The translations under genes were made by a program, and so were the position numbers. From assembly GCA_038993745.2 (NCBI GenBank), contig CP160629.1, positions 2,108,001 through 2,172,000 of the forward strand: 64,000 nt of DNA. Reading direction: 5' to 3'. The DNA comes from Aliivibrio fischeri. Its GTDB lineage: Bacteria > Pseudomonadota > Gammaproteobacteria > Enterobacterales > Vibrionaceae. Below are positions 49,329 to 58,869 of this stretch, one piece after another (the stretch's first letter is position 1; every line of letters starts with the position of its first letter). A model generated the notes under the pieces. The model saw only the letters and a list, made by a program, of their open reading frames with translations, did no database searches and had not been told where the DNA came from.

Positions 49329-50120
49329 TTATAGTGCTACATTAAAGAATCGTGCCAAGAATCCAGGTTCTTGCATATCTTGTTGATCACCCGTACCTGA
49401 ATATTGAATACGAGCATTTGAGATTCGTGTCGAATCAATGGTGTTATCAAAATTAATATCATCTGGGCGAATGGTACCGCTTAATCGAATGTACTCATCA
49501 CCCGTATTGAGCGTTAACCATTTCTCACCACGGATCAATAAGTTGCCATTTGATAATACTTCGATGACTTCCACAGTAATTGAACCACTTAAGCTATTAC
49601 TTTGATTAGCCGATGTGTTACCTGTGAAGTTATTGTCATTTGATAACTCATAAGAAAAGTTATATTGGCCACCCATTTGCAGCTCTTGTCCACCTACTTG
49701 CAATGGATCCATGCTTGAATCATTTGATTTCGATAATTCAGCATCTGCACTTTTTGCCGCTTTTGTATTTTCAGCAAGCATAACGGTTACGATATCACCC
49801 AATCCACGAGGCTTAGTGTCATCGTACATATCTTGTGCATGATCTACATTAAAGAGAGAACCTGTAGCAGCTGCATAATGTTCTGGTTTTTCTTTAGGAT
49901 GAATCGGTGCCCACGCAGGATCCCCTGCAATAGGATCATTACGACCACGTAGTGTATCGATAATACCTGAGTCTTCTTCTTTGGCTTTATCACCTTCAAC
50001 TGCATCAACATTTGTTGTAGCAGAAGTCACCTCGCTTTCTTGTGCGCTCGGATTTTTAATTAGCAGCGTTTCACAACCAGTTAATGTTGTTAATAGCAGT
50101 AAACAAAGAAGACGTTTCAT
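49329..50120 (-). CDS. flgH: Flagellar L-ring lipoprotein FlgH
   Basis: Outer-membrane L-ring subunit. About 263 residues with a lipoprotein signal ([16 protein letters not shown]) and family blocks [24 protein letters not shown] ([20 protein letters not shown]) and [19 protein letters not shown]. The ATG at 50120 was chosen over a GTG four codons upstream because GGTGAT lies at ribosome-binding distance. Confidence 0.95.
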   Translation of the reverse strand: MKRLLCLLLLTTLTGCETLLIKNPSAQESEVTSATTNVDAVEGDKAKEEDSGIIDTLRGRNDPIAGDPAWAPIHPKEKPEHYAAATGSLFNVDHAQDMYDDTKPRGLGDIVTVMLAENTKAAKSADAELSKSNDSSMDPLQVGGQELQMGGQYNFSYELSNDNNFTGNTSANQSNSLSGSITVEVIEVLSNGNLLIRGEKWLTLNTGDEYIRLSGTIRPDDINFDNTIDSTRISNARIQYSGTGDQQDMQEPGFLARFFNVAL

Positions 50121-50132
50121 CCTAATCACCAA

Positions 50133-50921
50133 TTACAGTTGTTGGTTAACAAAGCTTGCCATCTTATCAACAGCAGAAATAACTTTAGAGTTCATTTCGT
50201 AAACACGTTGCGCTTCGATCATATTTACCAATTCTTCAGTTACGTTTACGTTTGATGCTTCAAGCATTGATTGACGAACCGCACCAAAACCATCTAAACC
50301 TGGAGTACCTTCTTGTGGGTCACCACTTGCACCTGTAGGCAAGTATAAGTTTTGACCTACAGGCTCTAAACCGCCTGGGTTAATGAAATCAACAGTGTTA
50401 ATTTGACCAATAACTTGGTTATCTTGCTGACCACGTAGACGAACAGATACTTCACCGTCCGTACCAACAGTTACGTTAATCGCATCTTCAGGAACAACAA
50501 TTTCAGGCTCTAAACGGTAGCCAGCACCAGTGGTTACAATCGCGCCTTCATCATTAAGAGTAAATTGACCATTACGTGTATAACCAATGTTGCCATCTGG
50601 CATAGTTACTTGGAAAAAGCCTTTACCTTCAATCATCATGTCCATACCATTTGATGTGGTTTGAGCATTACCGTTAGTAAATACTTTTTGAGTTGCTACC
50701 ACTTTAGAACCAGAACCTAGCATTAAACCAGTTGGTAATTCAGTATTCTGAGTTGATTGTGCACCGGCTTGGTTTACGTTTTGGTAAAACAGATCTTCAA
50801 ATACGGCACGGCTCTTTTTAAAGCCAACCGTTGAGGCGTTAGCCAAGTTGTTTGAGATAGTCGCAATGTTTGTTTGTTGTGCGTCTAAACCTGTTTTACT
50901 TACCCATAATGCTGGATTCAT
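50133..50921 (-). CDS. flgG: Distal rod protein FlgG
   Basis: Major distal rod subunit. The 262 residues have the N-terminal signature (LWVSKTGLDAQQTNIATISNNLANAST) and C-terminal LEASNVNVTEELVNMIEAQRVYEMNSKVI. Typical length. 54 bases after flgF. Confidence 0.97.
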   Translation of the reverse strand: MNPALWVSKTGLDAQQTNIATISNNLANASTVGFKKSRAVFEDLFYQNVNQAGAQSTQNTELPTGLMLGSGSKVVATQKVFTNGNAQTTSNGMDMMIEGKGFFQVTMPDGNIGYTRNGQFTLNDEGAIVTTGAGYRLEPEIVVPEDAINVTVGTDGEVSVRLRGQQDNQVIGQINTVDFINPGGLEPVGQNLYLPTGASGDPQEGTPGLDGFGAVRQSMLEASNVNVTEELVNMIEAQRVYEMNSKVISAVDKMASFVNQQL

Positions 50922-50975
50922 TGTGTATTCCTCTAAATTCTTTAATGTATTAAGTTAATCAAGTTAATTATTCAA

Positions 50976-51725
50976 TTAACCCATACGTAATAATGAGTCT
51001 GAAGCTTTATCCATCTCTTCAGCTGTACTCATCATCTTGACTTGCATTTCAAACTGACGCTGCAAATCAATTAAATTTGTCATTTCACCAACGGCGTTAA
51101 CGTTACTTCCTTCTAGTGCGCCACTTAATAATGTGATGTTTGCATCAGCATCAAATGTTGCGCCAGGGTTCTTTGAACGAAATAAGCCATTGGTATCTTT
51201 AAATAAGTCACGATTATCGGTTTTTACTAATTTGATACGATCAACTTCAGCCATCGCTTCAGCTGGTGCGCCTTGCTCAAGAACAGAGATAGTGCCGTCT
51301 TTAGCAATTTGAATTTTTGCAATTGGTAACGGTAGTGTAATCGGTGCATCATTTTCACCTAATACAACATGACCACTACCATTCATTAGTAAACCCGTTT
51401 CATCGATTTTTAGATTACCAGCACGAGTTAAACCTTCACGACCCGTGTTGTCCATTACTGAAATCCAACCATCGCCTTCAACAGTTAAATCAAGATCACG
51501 ACCTGTAGTGATCACTGAACCCTGAGAAAAACTGCTTCCTGGACGCTCAGTCATATTAAATACACGAGTAGGTAAACCTTCACCGTACGCTTGCATTGAA
51601 CGAGCTTGCTCTAAATCAGCACGGAAACCCGTTGTACTTACATTTGCAAGGTTGTTTGAACGCAATTGCATAGCTTGCATGTTTTGCTTTGCGCCACTCA
51701 TGGCTAAAAATAATGCGCGATCCAT
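50976..51725 (-). CDS. flgF: Proximal rod protein FlgF
   Basis: Rod subunit of about 249 residues beginning MDRALFLAMSGAKQNMQAMQ, with the rod signature LRSNNLANVSTTGFRADLEQ. The ATG at 51725 has GGAG six bases farther upstream than the neighbouring ATG and gives the family start. First gene of the flgFGHI unit. Confidence 0.95.
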   Translation of the reverse strand: MDRALFLAMSGAKQNMQAMQLRSNNLANVSTTGFRADLEQARSMQAYGEGLPTRVFNMTERPGSSFSQGSVITTGRDLDLTVEGDGWISVMDNTGREGLTRAGNLKIDETGLLMNGSGHVVLGENDAPITLPLPIAKIQIAKDGTISVLEQGAPAEAMAEVDRIKLVKTDNRDLFKDTNGLFRSKNPGATFDADANITLLSGALEGSNVNAVGEMTNLIDLQRQFEMQVKMMSTAEEMDKASDSLLRMG

Positions 51726-51759
51726 AATGAACTCCAATAATCTATCTGAAGTTATAATA

Positions 51760-51774
51760 GCAATCAGTATGCCA
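51760..51774 (-). promoter_or_regulatory. Sigma-54 promoter of flgFGHI
   Basis: Minus-strand TGGCATACTGATTGC: GG-N10-GC, 35 bases before flgF. A GAGGCAA motif lies about 95 bases upstream (51868-51874). Confidence 0.86.
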
Positions 51775-51885
51775 ACTTTTATTTACTATACATATCAATA
51801 ATTTAACTTAAGCTAGACGCTATTTTATTGCAGTGGGATATTTAAAGAGGAAAAAGAGAGGAAGCAAGAGGCAAAAATTCTGGGT

Positions 51886-51917
51886 AAAAAATTGCCGTCA
51901 TATGAGACGGCAATTTT
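51886..51917 (-). terminator. Terminator of flgBCDE
   Basis: Minus-strand perfect 12-bp stem AAAATTGCCGTC/GACGGCAATTTT, six-base loop, followed by T's, 23 bases after the flgE stop. Confidence 0.9.
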
Positions 51918-51939
51918 AAGGTATTGGATAATGAAATTA

Positions 51940-53238
51940 TTATCGAATTTGTAGGATATTTTGTTGCAACTGGTTATGTACATCCAATGAACGTGAGTTT
52001 GCTTGGAAGTTACGTTGTGCAGAGATCAAATCAACCAGTTCTTGCGTCATATCGATATTTGATTGCTCCAAAGTACCACTTTGAATATCACCAAATGAGC
52101 CTTGGTTTGCTTCACCCCAAATAGCCGCACCAGATGCTTGTGTTGTAGACCACTGAGTACCACCATTTTGTGCAAGGCCTTGTTGGTTAGTAACACGAAC
52201 CATAGCTACACGACCAAGCGTTACATCTTTACCGTTTGAGTATGAACCTACAATGTTACCACTCTTATCAATATCAACTTTTGATAGGTAACCTGTTGTT
52301 GCGCCATCTTCACTAAAGCGACGCATTTCAAACGGTGCTGAGAATTGTGTTGGGTTATCAAACTTCATTGTTAAGATCTGTGAAGGATCCGCACCATTTA
52401 AGTTCAAACCATTCTCACCTAATGTTGTAGTCGCAACAGGTTGACCCGCATTAATGCTTTGAGTTGTACCATCATTATTAAAGATAATAGAGTGACCAAT
52501 TTGACCCGCAGCGTTTGTTGAGTCACCACCATTGATGTTTACTGGTTTTTCACCATCAACATCAGTAGAAGAGTAGAACACGTTCCAACGGTTTGGTTGT
52601 GTTGCATCTTTAACATAGTACGTCGTCATTTTGTATGGCTGACCTAGAGAGTCATACGTCGTAACCGAAGTTGACTTGTTGTAAGTGTCAGGATCATTCA
52701 TATCAAAAAGAGCAGGATCTTTTGGTACTTCAGTTGCTGGTAAGTTCATACCAATTTCAACATTTTCAGTTGGTTTTGGCTTACCAAATTGATCTGGGAT
52801 CTTAAGTGCTTTTGGCTCATAAGATGATACGTTGCCAGATTCAGGGTCAACTTCGTAACCTAATAGAAATTCATCGTTTGATGTCGTTACGTAGTTTTCA
52901 TTATCTAGGTGGAATGCACCATTACGGCTTAATTCATTTGTCGCTGGTTGTAGGCGATCTTTTGCCACAGCGAAGAAACCTTGACCCGAAATACGTAAGT
53001 CCATTGGGTTATTTGTATAAATGCTTGAACCTTCGTGGAACTGTTGTGCCACTTTAGTTGTTTGTGCACCACCACCAGTTGTGGTTTTTGCATTTGAGAA
53101 TAGCGATGATGAATAAACATCACCAAACTCTGCACGAGACTCTTTAAAGCCATATGTATTCGCATTGGCTAAGTTATTCGATGTTGTATTTAAGTCTTTT
53201 TGAGCAGCGGCTAGACCACTTAATGCTACGTATGACAT
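51940..53238 (-). CDS. flgE: Flagellar hook protein FlgE
   Basis: Hook subunit of 432 residues with the N-terminal signature (ALSGLAAAQKDLNTTSNNLANANTYGFKESR) and the C-terminal LEQSNIDMTQELVDLISAQRNFQANSRSL. It lies 160 bases after flgD, with a large inverted repeat in the gap. Confidence 0.96.
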   Translation of the reverse strand: MSYVALSGLAAAQKDLNTTSNNLANANTYGFKESRAEFGDVYSSSLFSNAKTTTGGGAQTTKVAQQFHEGSSIYTNNPMDLRISGQGFFAVAKDRLQPATNELSRNGAFHLDNENYVTTSNDEFLLGYEVDPESGNVSSYEPKALKIPDQFGKPKPTENVEIGMNLPATEVPKDPALFDMNDPDTYNKSTSVTTYDSLGQPYKMTTYYVKDATQPNRWNVFYSSTDVDGEKPVNINGGDSTNAAGQIGHSIIFNNDGTTQSINAGQPVATTTLGENGLNLNGADPSQILTMKFDNPTQFSAPFEMRRFSEDGATTGYLSKVDIDKSGNIVGSYSNGKDVTLGRVAMVRVTNQQGLAQNGGTQWSTTQASGAAIWGEANQGSFGDIQSGTLEQSNIDMTQELVDLISAQRNFQANSRSLDVHNQLQQNILQIR

Positions 53239-53271
53239 TTGATATCTCCTATCTAGCTACGCATATGTTTT

Positions 53272-53319
53272 CCAATTCCATTAACGATCAAAGTTAAGGA
53301 AGAGTGTTAATGGAATTGG
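53272..53319. repeat. 14-bp perfect inverted repeat between flgD and flgE
   Basis: CCAATTCCATTAAC (53272-53285) and its exact reverse complement (53306-53319) flank a 20-base loop in the flgD-flgE gap. No U-run follows. It could act as an attenuator or mRNA-stability element that sets the high flgE to flgD ratio. Confidence 0.75.
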
Positions 53320-53398
53320 CATAGCTTTATGAATAATTAAATGATGAAAATGGGAGTATTCAGGCAGCGATAAGTTGCTGCACTGAATATTCGCCCTT

Positions 53399-54109
53399 TT
53401 ATGCCTTACCTACTTCTAGCACTTCTGCCAGTTTAATAGGTGAAGCAAAACCAGCAAGATTTAGCAGAACATTGCCATCACCTTTGCCTAGAAGAACACT
53501 GTTTACGTTTGCGTATGTAGATACACCAAACTCTTTGTTTTCTCCATCAAGCACGCCAGCAGCTTTAATATTGTAGCGACCAGCAGGCATTGCATTGCCT
53601 TTATCATCTTTGCCGTCCCACTCTACTCGAGTGTCGCCAGCAGGTTTAGCGCCCACATCTAAAGTACGAATTAATTGACCTTGTTCGTTTTCAACACGAA
53701 CCATTAGGTTATTAATTGCTTGAGGCAATTTAACCATTGCCGCCATACCTTTATCTGCTTCTTTTAAGCCTTTAGCGCCAGGTACTAGAACATCACGACC
53801 AACAAGCGAAGATGCTTGTAATGCTTGGTTAGATGTCATTGATGAATTCAAGCTATCAAACTGTGTATTCATCTTGCCAATACCGTCGACAGTTGCAAAT
53901 GAAGCCATTTGCGCAATCATCTGGTCGTTTTCAACCGGTTTAAATGGGTCTTGTTGAGACAACTGCTTGGTTAGCAATGAAAGGAAGTCTTCTTGCTTCA
54001 GTTCATTTTTGCCACCCGTTGTTTTTTCAGTTTTGTTCGCCTCTTGAAGACTCTTTAACTGGTCGATGTAGGACAAGCCGTTTTGACCAACGTTATTGAT
54101 TCCAGTCAT
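53399..54109 (-). CDS. flgD: Flagellar hook capping protein FlgD
   Basis: Scaffold for hook polymerisation. The 236 residues include the FlgD signature (LKQEDFLSLLTKQLSQQDPFKPVENDQMIAQMASF) and a C-terminal FlgD Ig-like domain (VEWDGKDDKGNAMPAGRYNI). Fifteen bases after flgC. Confidence 0.96.
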   Translation of the reverse strand: MTGINNVGQNGLSYIDQLKSLQEANKTEKTTGGKNELKQEDFLSLLTKQLSQQDPFKPVENDQMIAQMASFATVDGIGKMNTQFDSLNSSMTSNQALQASSLVGRDVLVPGAKGLKEADKGMAAMVKLPQAINNLMVRVENEQGQLIRTLDVGAKPAGDTRVEWDGKDDKGNAMPAGRYNIKAAGVLDGENKEFGVSTYANVNSVLLGKGDGNVLLNLAGFASPIKLAEVLEVGKA

Positions 54110-54124
54110 AGCTACCTCCTATCC

Positions 54125-54541
54125 TTATTGACCCATTCGCAGAGTACTCTGCAACATTTGTTTACTCGCATCTGCAACTTGAACATTCGTTTGATATGAA
54201 CGAGAAGCAGAAATCATGTTTGCCATTTCTTCCATCACATTAACGTTTGGCTTAAAGATATAGCCATCGTCATTTGCCATAGGATGGTCTGGGTTATATT
54301 CTGCACGTAGAGGCTTTTGGCTTTCAACAATACCAAGAACTTTTACAGGAACTGTATGATCTTGTTTGTATTTTGCTTTGCTCAATTCCGCACCAAAAAC
54401 AGCCTGGCGAGCTTTATAAGTTTCAGCAGCTGAGCTACTTACACTGTCTGCGTTTGCCATGTTACTTGAAGTGGTGTTAAGACGAACTGACTCTGCACTC
54501 ATTGCAGAACCTGTAACGTTAAAAACATTAAATAAGCTCAT
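54125..54541 (-). CDS. flgC: Proximal rod protein FlgC
   Basis: Rod subunit of 138 residues (FNVFNVTGSAMSAESVRLNTTSSNMANADS; NVNVMEEMANMISASRSYQTNVQV). Two bases after flgB. Confidence 0.96.
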   Translation of the reverse strand: MSLFNVFNVTGSAMSAESVRLNTTSSNMANADSVSSSAAETYKARQAVFGAELSKAKYKQDHTVPVKVLGIVESQKPLRAEYNPDHPMANDDGYIFKPNVNVMEEMANMISASRSYQTNVQVADASKQMLQSTLRMGQ

Positions 54542-54543
54542 CT

Positions 54544-54939
54544 CTATTCCCCTTTAATTGCTTTGGTTAGGTTTTTGAACTTGCTACCTAAAAAGTCTAA
54601 TGATGCTTGATGACGAAGTTGGTTTTGCATAAACAAGTTACGCTCCAAATCCACATCTACCGTATTGCCATCACCTGTATCAGGTTGAGTTGGAAGACGG
54701 TATTGAATTTCCCCAGCCATTCGTGTTGAGGCATTAATGTGCCGACCATCAGTACGGCTTAAACCCATACTTGCTTTCGATGTTGCCGACTGTAATGCTT
54801 TTTGAAAATCCATTCCTTTTGCTTTATAGCCAGGAGTATTCGCTTGAGCGATGTTTGTCGCTAACATTTCAGCACGTTCAGCGCGTACGCCGACTGTGTA
54901 CTGATGAATACCTAATGCGTTATCAAAAGAAATTGCCAT
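54544..54939 (-). CDS. flgB: Proximal rod protein FlgB
   Basis: Rod subunit of 131 residues with the motif RAEMLATNIAQANTPGYKAKGMDFQKAL. First gene of flgBCDE; the sigma-54 promoter is 49 bases upstream. Confidence 0.96.
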   Translation of the reverse strand: MAISFDNALGIHQYTVGVRAERAEMLATNIAQANTPGYKAKGMDFQKALQSATSKASMGLSRTDGRHINASTRMAGEIQYRLPTQPDTGDGNTVDVDLERNLFMQNQLRHQASLDFLGSKFKNLTKAIKGE

Positions 54940-54988
54940 TTCAAACCCTCCACAAGAACTGACTAGCAGTATATATAATTTCTATATT

Positions 54989-55003
54989 GCAACCTGTATG
55001 CCA
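54989..55003 (-). promoter_or_regulatory. Sigma-54 promoter of flgBCDE
   Basis: Minus-strand TGGCATACAGGTTGC: GG-N10-GC, preceded by the same AAAAGT as the flgF and flgK promoters. Confidence 0.86.
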
Positions 55004-55084
55004 ACTTTTTCAATTCACAGAGCAGATTGACGATACTACCGATATTTAATTAGCAATATCTGAGCCAACTATAGATTACAGGCA

Positions 55085-55111
55085 CAAAAAAAGCGACCTA
55101 AGTCGCTTTTT
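55085..55111 (-). terminator. Terminator after cheR
   Basis: Stem AGCGAC/GTCGCT with flanking A and T runs on both sides. It would end cheVR transcription and could work in both directions. Confidence 0.83.
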
Positions 55112-55134
55112 GTTTAATAATTACTCAATCATAA

Positions 55135-55962
55135 TTATTTTAATTTATAAATAATGCCCGGATTACAACGTACCATCTCAAATTTATCAGTTAATCCAGT
55201 TAATGATTCCGAAGCACCTAACAATAAATAGCCACCAGGGTTAAGACTTGCCGCCATTTGATTTAACACTTGAGATTTCATTTCAGGTGAGAAATAAATC
55301 AATACGTTACGACAAAAAATAATGTCAAATTTACCCAATAAGCTGTAGCTGTCCATAAGGTTCTGTGGACGGAAATTCACCATACGTTTAATTTTGTCGT
55401 TGATTTTCATCTTCCCTTCACCTGCATCTTCAAAGAAAGCACGGCGACGTTCAGGAGATAAACCACGACTTAATGCTAAGTTGTCATAAACACCTGCTTT
55501 ACAGGTTTCAAGCATTGATGGTGAAATATCTGTTGCTGTAATGCTGATATTAGGAAGAAAACCAGGTTTACGTGCTTGGATTTCAGAAATGATCATGCCC
55601 ATTGAATAAGGTTCTTGACCTGATGAGCTTGCCGCCGACCAAATTTTTAATGGGCGACGGTTTGCCGCTAACTCTGGCAACAATTTGTCTGCTAGTACAG
55701 TAAACGGATAACCATCTCTAAACCACAATGTTTCATTGGTTGTCATTGCATCAACAGCGGCAACACGCAGCTCTCGATTACGCCCTGAAATCACTTGTTG
55801 TAATAGATCGGATAATGAAGCTAATGAAAACTTAGCAACTAAAGGACTCAGTCGGCTTCTAACTAAATATTGCTTACTGTCCCCTAGGACAATACCACAT
55901 TGAGATTCTAGAAAGCGGCTGAAGTCACGATACTCTTGTTCGTTGATAGTTATAGTTGTCAT
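55135..55962 (-). CDS. cheR: Chemotaxis protein methyltransferase CheR
   Basis: Methylates receptor glutamates with S-adenosylmethionine. About 275 residues with the N-terminal CheR domain (YRDFSRFLESQCGIVLGDSKQYLV), AMTTNETLWFRD, KIWSAASSSGQEPYS and FCRNVLIYFS. I chose the ATG at 55962 (MTTITINEQ) over a TTG six codons upstream. It is 84 bases after cheV and probably co-transcribed with it. Confidence 0.96.
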   Translation of the reverse strand: MTTITINEQEYRDFSRFLESQCGIVLGDSKQYLVRSRLSPLVAKFSLASLSDLLQQVISGRNRELRVAAVDAMTTNETLWFRDGYPFTVLADKLLPELAANRRPLKIWSAASSSGQEPYSMGMIISEIQARKPGFLPNISITATDISPSMLETCKAGVYDNLALSRGLSPERRRAFFEDAGEGKMKINDKIKRMVNFRPQNLMDSYSLLGKFDIIFCRNVLIYFSPEMKSQVLNQMAASLNPGGYLLLGASESLTGLTDKFEMVRCNPGIIYKLK

Positions 55963-56045
55963 TAACGGTTTAACTTCCAAATAAAAAATGAATTGCCGTT
56001 TTATATTACTACGACAATAGGATTTAGCTTATTACTTTATGCTGT

Positions 56046-56966
56046 TTATTTTTCAACAGCCTTCTTCACGGCCGCACCTAACTCATCAGGATTAAATTTA
56101 GCGATGAATTGGTTTGCACCAACACGCTCTACCATTGCTTGGTTGAATACGCCACTTAGTGAAGTATGCAATATAACGTGCAGATCTTTTAGTGCTGGCT
56201 CACGACGAATTTCAGCGGTTAATGTATAACCGTCCATTTCAGGCATTTCAACATCAGAAATAACTAGGCCGATTTGCTCGTATACGCTACCAGTGTTTGC
56301 CATTTCAACTAGCTTATTCAGTGCTTCTTTACCATCTTTTACCATGATAGTTTCAAAGCCAATAGATTCAACAGCACGTTGTACCTGTTTACGAGCAACA
56401 CTAGAGTCATCAGCAATAAGTACTTTACGAACAACTTCTTGGCTCATAGATGTCATCTCTTCAACCAGTTCTTCGTTCATTGTTTCGTCGATAGGTGCAA
56501 TCTCAGCTAAGATTTTTTCAACATCTAAAATCTCAACTAATTCTTCATCAATATTTGTTACTGCTGTTAGGTAGTTTGCACGACCAGTACCTTGTGGCGG
56601 TGGCAAAATTGCCTCCCAGTGCATATTAACAATACGCTCTACCGATTTTACTAAGAAACCTTGAATTGTACGGTTAAATTCCGAAATAATAATAAAACAT
56701 TTATCAATTTCAGTGGTTGGACGACCGCCAGTAGCAAGACTTAAATCAATAACAGAGATAGTTTGGCCACGAATATGCGCGATACCTTTTACTAAAGGAT
56801 TTAAATTTGGCATTGAAGTCAACTTCGGACACTGTAATACTTCTTTTACTTTAAAAACGTTAATACCATAACGTTGACGTCCCATAAGACGAAAAGTAAG
56901 CAGTTCTAAACGGTTCTGCCCTACAAGTTGTGTGCGCTGATTCACCGAATCCAGTATACCTGTCAT
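56046..56966 (-). CDS. cheV: Chemotaxis coupling protein CheV
   Basis: Hybrid adaptor with a CheW domain (about 20-165; FKVKEVLQCPKLTSMPN, IRGQTISVIDLSLATGG) and a C-terminal receiver domain (VLIADDSSVARKQ, phospho-acceptor in LVISDVEMPEMDG, LHTSLSG). 306 residues, typical length. It lies divergent from flgA. Confidence 0.95.
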   Translation of the reverse strand: MTGILDSVNQRTQLVGQNRLELLTFRLMGRQRYGINVFKVKEVLQCPKLTSMPNLNPLVKGIAHIRGQTISVIDLSLATGGRPTTEIDKCFIIISEFNRTIQGFLVKSVERIVNMHWEAILPPPQGTGRANYLTAVTNIDEELVEILDVEKILAEIAPIDETMNEELVEEMTSMSQEVVRKVLIADDSSVARKQVQRAVESIGFETIMVKDGKEALNKLVEMANTGSVYEQIGLVISDVEMPEMDGYTLTAEIRREPALKDLHVILHTSLSGVFNQAMVERVGANQFIAKFNPDELGAAVKKAVEK

Positions 56967-57064
56967 TATATGACTCCATCTTGTGCCACTATGTAATTAA
57001 ACCGCGAGCCTAACATAACCCTATGAAGAACACGATATACAACATGGCATTTTATATTGAAAAT

Positions 57065-57788
57065 ATGATGATAATAAAAAATGTGATTACAGAACCACTT
57101 TTTATCGACTTATAAGCGTTATCGGCCTATTTATAAGTTTCTTTAGCTCGAATGTGCATGCTGCCACAGATGAACAGTTAGATGCAATCAAACACGCTGC
57201 AGAAAGTTTTCTACAATCCCAAATTGAAGTACCTCAAAATGGTACTTTACATATTGAGGCTGCTCGTATCGATAGCAGAATACAAGCAACAGACTGCCCT
57301 GCACCATTAATTGCCTCTTTACCTGGTCGTCTTAATTCAAGCGGCAATACATCGGTTCTTGTTGAATGTCAGCCTGATGATTGGAAGGTGTATGTTCCGG
57401 TAAAAACGGAGTTAATGATGCCTTTAGTCACCGCAATATCTTCTTTATCAAGAGGACACACCATTTCAAGCAATGATTTAACATTAACTATGGTTAACAG
57501 CCGAACTTACCAACGGGCGGTTACATTAATGTTGATGATCTCGTAGGTGCTCGTATTAAACGTAGTGTTAGAGCTGGTGAAACTGTAGAAAAAAACGACA
57601 TCTGCATGGTATGTCGCAACGACAGTGTTATAATTAAAGCAATAAAAGGTGAATTAAGTATTATCACAAAAGGAACTGCACTTGGTGACGGAGCTCTTGG
57701 TGATAAAGTTAACGTTAAAAATGATAAATCTAATCGAATAGTAAATGGTATTGTCACCTCAGTCGGTGAAATTAGCATCCGTTTTTAA
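57065..57788 (+). CDS. flgA: P-ring assembly chaperone FlgA (two frameshifts)
   Basis: Periplasmic chaperone for FlgI. From an ATG at 57065 the frame reads MMIIKNVITEPLF and is lost in a run of five T near 57100-57104. A sixth T restores the signal peptide (YRLISVIGLFISFFSSNVHA). A second break at the AA of 57504-57505 (third A missing) separates the C-terminal SAF-type part (GGYINVDDLVGARIKRSVRAGE, ICMVCRNDSV). With both bases restored the gene has 242 codons. In-frame ATGs at 57023 and 57044 make the exact start uncertain. Confidence 0.88.
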
Positions 57789-57861
57789 GATATTAATTAA
57801 TATCGAATAAAATTTTTATTTTTTACTAAACTATCTTACTCGATTGCCGATAAATTGATCA

Positions 57862-57876
57862 TGGCATCATTTATGC
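57862..57876 (+). promoter_or_regulatory. Possible sigma-54 promoter upstream of flgM
   Basis: TGGCATCATTTATGC has GG and GC ten bases apart, about 130 bases before flgM and in the gap after flgA. Confidence 0.6.
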
Positions 57877-57933
57877 TTAGTTTTACTACAGTTTAAAATA
57901 ATGAAAAAAGCGTCAAAAATTTTCATTATTTAC

Positions 57934-57960
57934 TAAAGTTATTTTTTTGACAGCCGATAG
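57934..57960 (+). promoter_or_regulatory. Sigma-28 (FliA) promoter of flgMN
   Basis: TAAA (57934-57937), exactly 15 bases, then GCCGATAG (57953-57960); one mismatch to TAAA-N15-GCCGATAA. It is 45 bases before the flgM ATG. Confidence 0.85.
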
Positions 57961-58004
57961 ATAGATTAGAAGAATGTATTAACCGGCTAAAAAGGCTTGA
58001 ATAT

Positions 58005-58316
58005 ATGACAAGTATTGACCAATTACGTGCTAGCCAGGCAATGGCGTCTTTACGCAATCAGGCTCGTGTAGATTCTGGTGATAAAGCTCCAGAAACTCAA
58101 GCACCTGCGTTGTCTGCAAAATCAGATGCGGTTTCTTTAAGCAATCAAGGTAAAGAAATTGGCCAAATGCACCAACAATTAGCAACAGAACCTTCTTTTA
58201 ATGAAGATAAAGTTGCTGCAATCAAAGCTGCTATTGCAAATGGATCATACACTGTTGATCCTGAACGTTTAGCAGACAATATGATTAAATTTGAAGACGA
58301 ATTAGCCGGCCTATAA
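58005..58316 (+). CDS. flgM: Anti-sigma-28 factor FlgM
   Basis: Binds and inhibits FliA until it is exported through the finished hook-basal body. The 103 residues show the family motif region (DAVSLSNQGKEIGQMHQQLA, then FNEDKVAAIKAAIANGSYTVDPERLADNMI). Its sigma-28 promoter gives the usual feedback loop. flgN follows after 46 bases. Confidence 0.95.
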   Translation: MTSIDQLRASQAMASLRNQARVDSGDKAPETQAPALSAKSDAVSLSNQGKEIGQMHQQLATEPSFNEDKVAAIKAAIANGSYTVDPERLADNMIKFEDELAGL

Positions 58317-58362
58317 CCTAGGCTGGTTAAAACTCTCACTGTTTTATTTACATTAGGAACAT

Positions 58363-58791
58363 ATGGCTCAGACACTTACTGAACTGCTTGATCTACAACG
58401 CAGCGTTGCGCTCTCTCTTTCTACGGTATTAAGTCGAGAGAAAGTCGCTATCGCAAGTAGAAAGCCGACGGAAATGGAAAGTATTGCCCATGATAAACTA
58501 GGCTTACTTAATCAATTGCGTCAGTATGATCAGCTATTAGGAAGTCATGCAGAACGTCAACTGCTGTCTGAAGATAATGTACTTAATGAAAAAGTATCGG
58601 AAATTAAATCGATTATTCATGATTGTAAGCAAGAAAACGAAGTCAATGGTGAAGCACTGCAACGTGCTCAACTTAGCTTCAACAAGCTAAACAATCTAAT
58701 GCAGCAAAGCCGTGGCAAAAATGGCATGACGTATACAGCTGAAGGCCAAACACGTAATGTGACAACATTAGGCACTAACGTAAAAGCTTAA
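58363..58791 (+). CDS. flgN: Flagellar export chaperone FlgN
   Basis: Chaperone for FlgK and FlgL. The 142-residue helical protein contains the FlgN-type region LLDLQRSVALSLSTVLSREKVAIASRKPTEMESIAHDKLGLLNQL. It is the second gene of flgMN and is followed by a terminator. Confidence 0.92.
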   Translation: MAQTLTELLDLQRSVALSLSTVLSREKVAIASRKPTEMESIAHDKLGLLNQLRQYDQLLGSHAERQLLSEDNVLNEKVSEIKSIIHDCKQENEVNGEALQRAQLSFNKLNNLMQQSRGKNGMTYTAEGQTRNVTTLGTNVKA

Positions 58792-58823
58792 GTAGCCTTC
58801 TCACGATCATCGATTTCTTATCC

Positions 58824-58854
58824 AACCGTGTTGCATTCCTAACACGGTTTTTTT
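58824..58854 (+). terminator. Terminator of flgMN
   Basis: Perfect 9-bp stem AACCGTGTT/AACACGGTT with an eight-base loop and seven T. Confidence 0.9.
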
Positions 58855-58869
58855 CTATCTTTTATTCAC

